From NCBI GenBank assembly GCA_001931905.2, contig MSJI02000565.1, positions 1-36,833 of the forward strand: DNA of 36,833 nucleotides, read 5' to 3'. Shown here piece after piece: positions 31,601 through 36,833 of this stretch (position 1 is the stretch's first letter; each line of letters opens with the position of its first letter). The notes under the pieces were generated by a model that saw nothing but the letters and a program-made list of their open reading frames with translations, did no database searches and was not told where the DNA came from. Position numbers and translations under genes: made by a program. The stretch is from Cladosporium sp. IMV 00045 (taxonomy: Eukaryota > Ascomycota > Dothideomycetes > Cladosporiales > Cladosporiaceae).

Positions 31601-32468
31601 CATCAAGGACTTGCTGCCGCGCATCACACCAATTCTTCGCAACAGACATGAGAAGGTCCAAGAGAACACCATCGACCTTGTCGGTCGTATCGCAGACCGC
31701 GGACCCGAGTCTGTCAATGCTCGCGAATGGATGCGTATCTGTTTCGAGCTGCTTGATATGCTGAAGGCCCACAAGAAGGGTATTCGCCGTGCGGCAAACA
31801 ACACGTTCGGCTTTATCGCTAAAGCTATCGGACCGCAGGATGTCCTCGCCACCTTGCTTAATAACTTGCGTGTCCAGGACCGTCAATCCCGTGTCTGTAC
31901 CGCTGTCGCTATCGGTATTGTTGCTGAGACTTGTGCGCCCTTCACGGTTCTCCCGGCTCTCATGAACGAATACCGTGTTCCGGAGTTGAACGTTCAGAAT
32001 GGTGTTCTGAAAGCCTTGAGCTTCTTGTTCGAATACATTGGCGAAATGGGCAAAGACTACGTCTACGCTGTCACTCCCCTGCTGGAAGACGCCCTTGTCG
32101 ACCGCGACCAAGTCCATCGTCAAACTGGCGCTTCAGTCGTCAAGCACATGGCTCTCGGTGTCGTCGGCCTCGGCTGCGAGGATGCCATGATGCACTTGCT
32201 CAACCTCCTCGTTCCCAACCTCTTCGAAACCAGCCCTCACGTCATCGACCGAGTCATCGAAGCCATCGACGCCATCCGCGTGGCCGTCGGCACTGGCGCC
32301 GTGCTGAACTACGTCTGGGCTGGTCTCTTCCACCCGGCGAGAAAGGTGCGCACCCCCTACTGGAGGCTGTACAACGATGCCTACGTCATGAGCGCCGACG
32401 CCATGGTCCCGTACTACCCGCCTGCGGAGGAGAAGATCGAGAGGAAGGAGCTTATGATTATGATTTGA
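28653..32468 (+). CDS. HSH155: Splicing factor 3B subunit 1 (SF3b155 / Hsh155), U2 snRNP
   Basis: An intronless gene of 1271 residues. It is the HEAT-repeat scaffold of the SF3b complex that clamps the branch-site helix during spliceosome assembly. The N-terminal third is charged and disordered and has four Trp-containing U2AF-ligand-type motifs (KRGWD, KSRWD twice, RSKWD; Trp228, 261, 300, 325), which recruit U2AF-like partners. The anchor segments [19 protein letters not shown] and [18 protein letters not shown] follow, then about 20 HEAT repeats to the end. The branch-site pocket region is strongly conserved ([45 protein letters not shown]). Lys671 in the last motif corresponds to human Lys700. 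Compared with human SF3B1 (1304 residues) it is complete. The C terminus ends [11 protein letters not shown]. Confidence 0.97.
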   Translation: MSDGSFLTSHLRAAARTQEADMNIIADFARARQGAAERSAGNKSASGGQRNNNTKVSLTENMDTELYGQGGDKYAGYNTSIPADDEMEMDGGDDEDANGGRLIGQYTATADQIGEWATGDAAEDDILNSREKQAQIQSRETDYQQRRFQRRLSDAGDEGKTYRQTMEERELEREEERVRRAIEEKRKDQIAKGEDDMVVDEAKPTLKDGSKEDSPEAKPRRRARKRGWDADETAPVAETNGESKANGDAANGEVKKRKSRWDTASGAEEGTSYNAEGQLINAEGEVISSESKPAKRKSRWDSTSVPQTTEAINGATEAPKRRSKWDVAGPAGGVDATPAPGAGSAGSAQPVMPFGTDVNSRNAPISDEELDELLPSEGFKILIPPPGYEPVRAPAKRVVPSATPLPTGGFMNQEPVDARAMGKQLPSEIPGVGDLQFFKNEDMQYFGKLVDGADENDLSVDELKQRKIMRLLLKVKNGTPPMRKTALRQLTDNARSFGAGALFDQILPLLMEKSLEDQERHLLVKVIDRVLYKLDDLVRPYTHKILVVIEPLLIDQDYYARVEGREIISNLAKAAGLAHMISTMRPDIDHVDEYVRNTTARAFAVVASALGIPTLLPFLKAVCKSKKSWQARHTGVKIVQQIPILMGCAVLPHLKGLVDCIGDNLNDEQAKVRTVTSLALAALAEASNPFGIESFDEILNPLWTGARKQRGKGLAGFLKAVGYIIPLMDEEYSNYYTSQIMEILIREFQSPDEEMKKVVLKVVSQCAGTGGVTAGYLKETVLDDFFKYFWVRRMALDRRNYKQVVETTVDLGNKVGVGEIVDRIVGNLKDESEAYRKMTVETIEKVISAMGAADINERLEERLVDGILHAFQEQSVEDIVLLNGFGTVVNALGTRCKPYLPQIVSTILWRLNNKSATVRQQAADLISRIAVVMKQCGEDALMGKLGTVLYEYLGEEYPEVLGSILGAMRSIVTVVGINSMQPPIKDLLPRITPILRNRHEKVQENTIDLVGRIADRGPESVNAREWMRICFELLDMLKAHKKGIRRAANNTFGFIAKAIGPQDVLATLLNNLRVQDRQSRVCTAVAIGIVAETCAPFTVLPALMNEYRVPELNVQNGVLKALSFLFEYIGEMGKDYVYAVTPLLEDALVDRDQVHRQTGASVVKHMALGVVGLGCEDAMMHLLNLLVPNLFETSPHVIDRVIEAIDAIRVAVGTGAVLNYVWAGLFHPARKVRTPYWRLYNDAYVMSADAMVPYYPPAEEKIERKELMIMI

Positions 32469-32794
32469 GAGGCGGGAGAGAAAGGATGCAAACAGGCGTA
32501 ATTGGCGTTTGAACTGAAGAACTCGAGAAGGGAAAGCGAGAATGGGGGCCGTTTGGCGTTTGTCATTTTGTGTAGGAAATTTTGTTTTGAGCGGCTCTGT
32601 ACAATACCTCATTCAGATCCTGGGTGCGAGAGAGAAAAGACACCCCATGTGCAACAGGCCACTGTGTGCTTTAGCACAGAAATAAGTAGTAAAAATCAAA
32701 ACCGTCAAAAACCATAAATACAACAATCGTTTAAATCATCATTTCCTCTTCCCATCACATAACATCGTCGAAAAAACATTCCACCTCGATCTCA
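32469..32794. other. Convergent spacer
   Basis: 326 bases between the HSH155 stop and the end of the small minus-strand gene. AT-rich around 32680-32760 (AGTAGTAAAAATCAAAACC, AAATACAACAATCG), suggesting the 3' ends of both transcripts. No gene is seen. Confidence 0.4.
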
Positions 32795-33286
32795 TCAAAA
32801 CCATCCCACCAGTGGCCCCGCGCCAGGATATGAATACGCACCCAGCGCGGCCCAAGTAAACATGTTCTCCGCGTCAGGGTTCCTCGCGACTTTCTTCGTC
32901 TTCCTCCTCCCTCCCTCTCGTCGTCGTTCGCGGTTAAGGATTTCCGCGAGTTCGTCTTCCTCGTTAATGGTCTTCTCATCCTCTCCACCAAGAGTCGTCG
33001 TTGATGCTGTCGTCGTCGCGTCGTCACTCGATCCCAAGCAACGCAATCGTCGCAGCACGGATTTCAAGGACTTGCTCGTTCTGGAACTCGCGTTGCTCGT
33101 CCATGTTGACGTGCTGTTCCAGGATGTGGTGCTTCTTATTGAGTTGAGGGAGAGTTTTCGGGGCGATGATGAGGTGGAGGATGTGCTGCGTCGGGCGGAG
33201 AGGCTGGGCCGCGTGTTGATTGGTTCGTAGGTTGCTGTTCCTGGTGTTGATGGGGGCAGGTTGTAGGGGAGGGGTTGGGTGAGCAT
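32795..33286 (-). CDS. Small hypothetical Ser-rich protein
   Basis: 163 residues in one exon, starting MLTQPLPYNLPPSTPGTATY. The first 85 residues are Ser/Thr/Arg-rich and disordered (RRSTSSTSSSPRKLSL). The middle has an acidic helix (EDEKTINEEDELAEILNRER) running into a basic stretch (RREGGRRKTKKVARN). The last 23 residues, MFTWAALGAYSYPGAGPLVG plus WF and one flanking residue, are hydrophobic and look conserved, perhaps a membrane-associating tail. No signal peptide and no recognised family. A second frame on the same strand (33512-33024) is also open over the first half and reads protein-like near its end, so the true frame there is not certain. Convergent with HSH155. Confidence 0.5.
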   Translation of the reverse strand: MLTQPLPYNLPPSTPGTATYEPINTRPSLSARRSTSSTSSSPRKLSLNSIRSTTSWNSTSTWTSNASSRTSKSLKSVLRRLRCLGSSDDATTTASTTTLGGEDEKTINEEDELAEILNRERRREGGRRKTKKVARNPDAENMFTWAALGAYSYPGAGPLVGWF

Positions 33287-34253
33287 TATGATGGTTTGAT
33301 ATGATTGAAGTGTTGGAGTCTCTGGTTGATTGTAGGCAATCTAAGGTAGTGAGTCCTTCTAGTCGTGAACAAGAGCGAGAAACTACAGAACGCAATATAC
33401 GGCCTCGGAGTGGGCATCTATCGGCCCCATATACCGCAGCAGCACCCACGCACTCACAGGGTAGACGATCGCGCACAGGCGCCGCCCCCAGTAGCACAGC
33501 AAAGGAATGCAAATGGTTACACTCTTTCCCACGCCTATGCGACCAGACCTTACCAATGGGGCTTCAGCAAGCTGACCGCCCCCAACACAGATACACACGC
33601 ACACGCACACCGTATAGCAAACAAGCAAGTTTAGTGAGAAATGCTTGTCTTAGACCGCGTGCTGATCGGCGCCTCGTCAGGCTTTCCGCTGGCGTGGAAG
33701 CATGTTTCAGCCATTTGTATGTGGGTGATGGGCTTGATGGACGGGTGGGGGAGAGACATTGGGGAAGTTTGGAGGGAGGGGATTTGTTTTTGATGAGCGT
33801 GGATGGTTTGTATACATACTTTGCGTGGTTCTGTTTACGAGAGTATGTTGGTCCACGTACATGTAGTTGTGTTGGGCTTAGATAGGCGTGCAATAGATGA
33901 CTGCAGGAAGGTACAATCATGTTCCTGCAGGATGAAATTGTGGTTCAGCTGACCGATGTAGATCGTGCTTACGGAGGATTTGAGACATATAGTGGTGGGG
34001 GTTGCTATGTTTTGATTAGATTTGATACGGGTTTCGTAGAAATATTCATTGGCATCGTGAGTAAGCTGATGTGATCGCTACGTAGAAAGAAACCGATTGA
34101 ATCAACACATAGCATAGCATCGACTGGACACGCAAGCTTGGTCCGGACGGCATTCGAGAGTTTCATAAAGGCAGCAAACGCCCCTGCCCTGCATTATTCG
34201 CACGTGGAAGAATCCTCAAGCCTTCGCTCACGTACGCGCGCACAGTGAACCTA
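33287..34253. other. Spacer with no gene seen
   Basis: 967 bases. The part from 33380 to 33620 is C/A-rich on the + strand with a CA-type run (33592-33612). Several open frames of 80-194 codons exist on both strands but none has a family signature or biased composition that argues for coding. The right part is AT-richer and contains the 3' flank of the response regulator gene. Confidence 0.4.
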
Positions 34254-35762
34254 TCAACTCGAAGACTCCCGAATCTGGTAACCTTTCCAAATGCGCCACT
34301 CTTCGAAATCAATCAAAGCCTGCATGCATCCCCATTCCTTCACTTTCTGGGCCAGCCAGACCTGCTCAAGAGGTTTCGTGATGAAGTCGTTACAGCCCGC
34401 ATTCAAAGCGCCGTCTCTATCAGCAGGTAGGGAGGACGCCGTGAGCGCCACGATGATGACCGGAGCACGCTGTTGTGGAGGATTCGCCGCGATGGGTCGG
34501 ATGCCTTTGGGCTGAGAGCTCTCATAGCCTTGGCCTGATGTGTCTTCTGTTAATTTGTCGCATAGCTGCGTGTTGTCTCCTTCAAATGCCCCATTGGTCA
34601 TGTGCCTCTGCACTGAGAGCTCGTCGTTCTCACCACGCTCAAGCCTTCTGATCTCCTTGGTCGCAGCCAACCCGTCCATGACCGGCATCCCGATATCCAT
34701 GAAGATGAGGTGGAACTTGCCTGCTTTCCATTTGTTGACGGCTTCTAGGCCATTCGTCGCGGTGTCCCATCTAACGTTGAGCTGCTGCATTTGTTTCGAA
34801 ACCACACGTGAGACCAACGAGTTGTCTTCCGCAATGAGGACGTTGATGGGAGGGATCGCTCCATCTAGCTGCACCAGTGGCTTTATTCGGGGCTGTTTTG
34901 GCGCTGATTTGGGCCTCGCGAGCTTGTTTGTCGAAGAGCTGTGTTTGTGCTTGCCATTGGGCTTGCTAATTGAGAAAGAGTTTGCTGAGGGATTCGTTTT
35001 GGATCCTTTTGTCGAGGCAGGTGGGAAATATGAGGTAGGAGAGCGGTCTTCAGGGCTAGGGCGAAGGAAGGGACTACGTCTTGAGCTTGTTTTGCGACTG
35101 AGTGGCCTTCTACATGAAGCGTCCTCCGAAGGGCTCGAATCACGTCTTGCCGTCTGCGGCCGCGGGGAGATGCGGTCTGGGTTGAAGAGGTCCCTGGCAC
35201 TTCTCGTCGATTCTGACTTTAAACTTGCGTGGATATTGTCCTGTGCATTGCCCGCTGACACCGAGCGAGTGAGTCCACTCAACTGTAACTGCTTTCGGTT
35301 TGATTCGGGAGTTGGTTGGATCTCGCGTATACATAAGCCTCTCTGCGGTGTAGCAGGCACGGCTGGCTTTCCATGTGCTTGTGCCTCACCCGAGGCCTTA
35401 GTTGATGATGCTCGAGTGTGATGGAGATCGCCCAAAGACGAGTTTCGTCTAGCCGGAAGCGAAGTGGCGACAAGCAGGGCCTCGGCCAATTTTTGCCCCC
35501 CTGGAAAGTAGCAGTCCAGAACATGGCAGATGTCTTCGTCCGGGTCCAGAAGGCGTTCGTGACATGCCGGCGGTCCGCGTATGCGCGGCGTTAATGTAAT
35601 GTTCAGGTGAGCGGCATCAAAGGCCTTGCCTAGGGAATTTGCATATCTGGATAATACCAGAGTTTTGACATCGTCGACCAGCTCACCTCTATGAATAGGA
35701 ACCGATGTGGCTGTCGCACCTCGCTCACAAATCCATAGTTTGCGTTGCGGTCTGGAAGACAT
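34254..35762 (-). CDS. SSK1: Response regulator, Ssk1-type (HOG osmotic/oxidative stress pathway)
   Basis: An intronless gene of 502 residues. It has an N-terminal compact segment of about 95 residues (KLWICERGATATSVPIHRGE, VKTLVLSRYANSLGKAFDAA, DCYFPGGQKLAEALLV), then a Ser/Arg/Pro-rich disordered linker to about residue 300, then a receiver domain. Receiver residues are intact: acidic pair Glu312/Asp313 (VLIAEDN), phosphoacceptor Asp356 (FHLIFMDIGMPVMDG), Thr441 (VALTASS) and Lys463 (FITKPLEQ). The C terminus VKEWGCMQALIDFEEWRIWK is diagnostic of Ssk1. A hydrophilic insertion (about 377-432) splits the receiver before its fourth strand. In the family the protein receives phosphate from a Ypd1-type phosphotransfer protein and, when unphosphorylated, activates the MAPKKK above Hog1. 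Skn7 is unlikely because there is no HSF-type DNA-binding domain, and Rim15 because there is no kinase domain. Confidence 0.9.
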   Translation of the reverse strand: MSSRPQRKLWICERGATATSVPIHRGELVDDVKTLVLSRYANSLGKAFDAAHLNITLTPRIRGPPACHERLLDPDEDICHVLDCYFPGGQKLAEALLVATSLPARRNSSLGDLHHTRASSTKASGEAQAHGKPAVPATPQRGLCIREIQPTPESNRKQLQLSGLTRSVSAGNAQDNIHASLKSESTRSARDLFNPDRISPRPQTARRDSSPSEDASCRRPLSRKTSSRRSPFLRPSPEDRSPTSYFPPASTKGSKTNPSANSFSISKPNGKHKHSSSTNKLARPKSAPKQPRIKPLVQLDGAIPPINVLIAEDNSLVSRVVSKQMQQLNVRWDTATNGLEAVNKWKAGKFHLIFMDIGMPVMDGLAATKEIRRLERGENDELSVQRHMTNGAFEGDNTQLCDKLTEDTSGQGYESSQPKGIRPIAANPPQQRAPVIIVALTASSLPADRDGALNAGCNDFITKPLEQVWLAQKVKEWGCMQALIDFEEWRIWKGYQIRESSS

Positions 35763-36833
35763 TCGGTGGGTCTTCCGAGTTGGCGAGTCAAGAACCCCGG
35801 AGAGATCTGCGACAGCTTTAGATCCTCGTGGCGTCGGTGGCGTGCCGGCGAATGTCGGACGGACTGATTAGCAACGGTAAAGATACTAACGAGAGACTTG
35901 GGTTAAAACAAGATGGCGTAACAATGTTGCGACAAGTCAAGGAGCAGTCAAATAAAGTCCATTTTAGCAGTGCTCCCGTCACACTGAATTCAGGGCCTTT
36001 GCATCCTCTAGTCCGGATACACTAGTTCGATCGATCGATCTCCCGTTCTTTTCAAGGTGAAATTTGGCAGTCATTTCACGAGGGAGACGAGTTAGTCGAC
36101 TTGTCTGCCTTTCCATACATGATGTGTTTAGATGTGTTGATACCTAACACCGTAAGCTACCGCCTTCGTAATTTTAATCAGGCTGGCCGTAGACAGGTCC
36201 ATCCCTGACAGCTGACACGCCAACACATCTCATCCAAGGATCCCTGCAGGCCTGTCCTCGGCTTTGCGACATCCTACTTTCTCACCATGCAAGAGCCACC
36301 CCAATCTGGTATAACCACGGAAATGAGATGCGTCGTGGCGCCTTACAGGATGGCCGTGAGCGCTCGTGGGCTTGGTACATTTGCTGTTCGTTGTTGCTAT
36401 AGCAAGCATCCAGATCAATATCTCCAGGATGCCGCGCTGTTGTGACTTTGGTCTCTGGACAAGTGGCTGCATGTTGCTGAACCCTCGTATCTCGTCTGTA
36501 TGAGCGCGAAAAGCTCAAGAGCTCGCGTGCACTAAGGATATCTTGAGCCTGGTCGCTTGTGACGACTATCACGGGCCTTTCTGGACTTGGCTAAATGGCA
36601 ATCTCGTGATAGCCGGTAGGAGTGGGCATGTTGGAAAAGTGGTCTCGCCGGATTGCCCCGCAAGGCGTTTCATCAGCGTTGGTGTGCTGGCTATCCGCAT
36701 CGCTTCGGTGACCGCATGTGTGTATCTCCATGTCGACGTCGACACTGGCTCGTGTAGACGAATTCCGCCTTGTGATCGCTCACTTGCAGTCGGACAAATG
36801 GTACCAGAGGCAAGGCTTCACTGGCACATCGAA
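35763..36833. other. SSK1 upstream region to window end, no gene seen
   Basis: About 1.07 kb. The first few hundred bases must include the SSK1 promoter on the minus strand. There is a short GATC microsatellite (36027-36040). Open frames at 36230-36572 on the minus strand are short and unremarkable. No tRNA, repeat or splice-linked coding signal was found. Confidence 0.4.
36027..36040. repeat. Short GATC microsatellite
   Basis: TCGATCGATCGATC, three and a half units of a palindromic tetranucleotide in the region upstream of SSK1. Too short to have a predictable function. Confidence 0.6.

Noticed and set aside
30849..32123. A 424-codon open frame on the minus strand inside the SF3b155 gene
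   Set aside because: It is the complement of a highly conserved HEAT-repeat coding region; codon bias of the sense gene suppresses antisense stops. It has no family signature.
33301..33885. A 194-codon plus-strand frame in the spacer before SSK1
   Set aside because: Low-complexity, Arg/Ser-rich reading without motif, splice support or good start context; it overlaps a CA-type repeat run.
34540..35421. A 293-codon open frame on the plus strand across the response regulator gene
   Set aside because: Antisense shadow of SSK1. The sense strand carries the receiver motifs and family C terminus.

Overview
The window is nuclear DNA from a filamentous ascomycete (Pezizomycotina). The genes are ordinary eukaryotic ones, interrupted by short introns (mostly 50-105 bp) with GTAAGT/GTACGT-type donors, CTAAC/CTGAC-type branch sites and AG acceptors, and they sit on both strands without operons. 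HET-C2-type glycolipid transfer protein, Ssk1, Rsc4 and 2EXR-like genes together point to Pezizomycotina. A placement in Dothideomycetes is a guess from style and cannot be proved here. I found no tRNA, rRNA, CRISPR array or intact transposon.

Layout from left to right: the 3' part of a pyruvate dehydrogenase E2 gene (+); an IMP2-type mitochondrial inner membrane peptidase (+); a tartrate/D-malate dehydrogenase-like enzyme (-, one intron); a HET-C2-like glycolipid transfer protein (+, two introns); about 3 kb with no supported gene; a disordered hypothetical protein with a Cys-rich N terminus (+); a 2EXR-like gene followed directly by a truncated diverged paralogous copy (+); a GEN1/Yen1-type Holliday junction resolvase (-); an MFS drug/polyamine-type transporter (+) convergent with a four-exon amino acid permease (-); a TPR-like hypothetical protein (+); the tandem bromodomain RSC subunit Rsc4 (+, five exons); a GNAT acetyltransferase (-); the mRNA export receptor Mex67 (+); the U2 snRNP factor SF3B1/Hsh155 (+, intronless); a small Ser-rich hypothetical gene (-); and an Ssk1-type response regulator (-). 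The last kilobase has no supported gene.

The block from about 22.0 to 32.5 kb is rich in nuclear gene-expression factors (chromatin remodelling, mRNA export, splicing). The left side holds mitochondrial and metabolic genes, and the middle holds transporters plus the accessory-looking 2EXR locus.

Nothing here is a clear undescribed system. The most unusual locus is the 2EXR-like one at 10.6-12.3 kb. Its second copy lacks the N-terminal exon but begins exactly at a splice acceptor whose phase matches a possible donor in the first copy, so the locus could produce two proteins with a shared head and different tails. The GEN1 C terminus, with two AT-hooks, two CDK-type sites and two SUMO-interacting-like motifs, is the second most interesting point. 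All intron positions were assigned by reading splice signals and reading frame, without transcript evidence.
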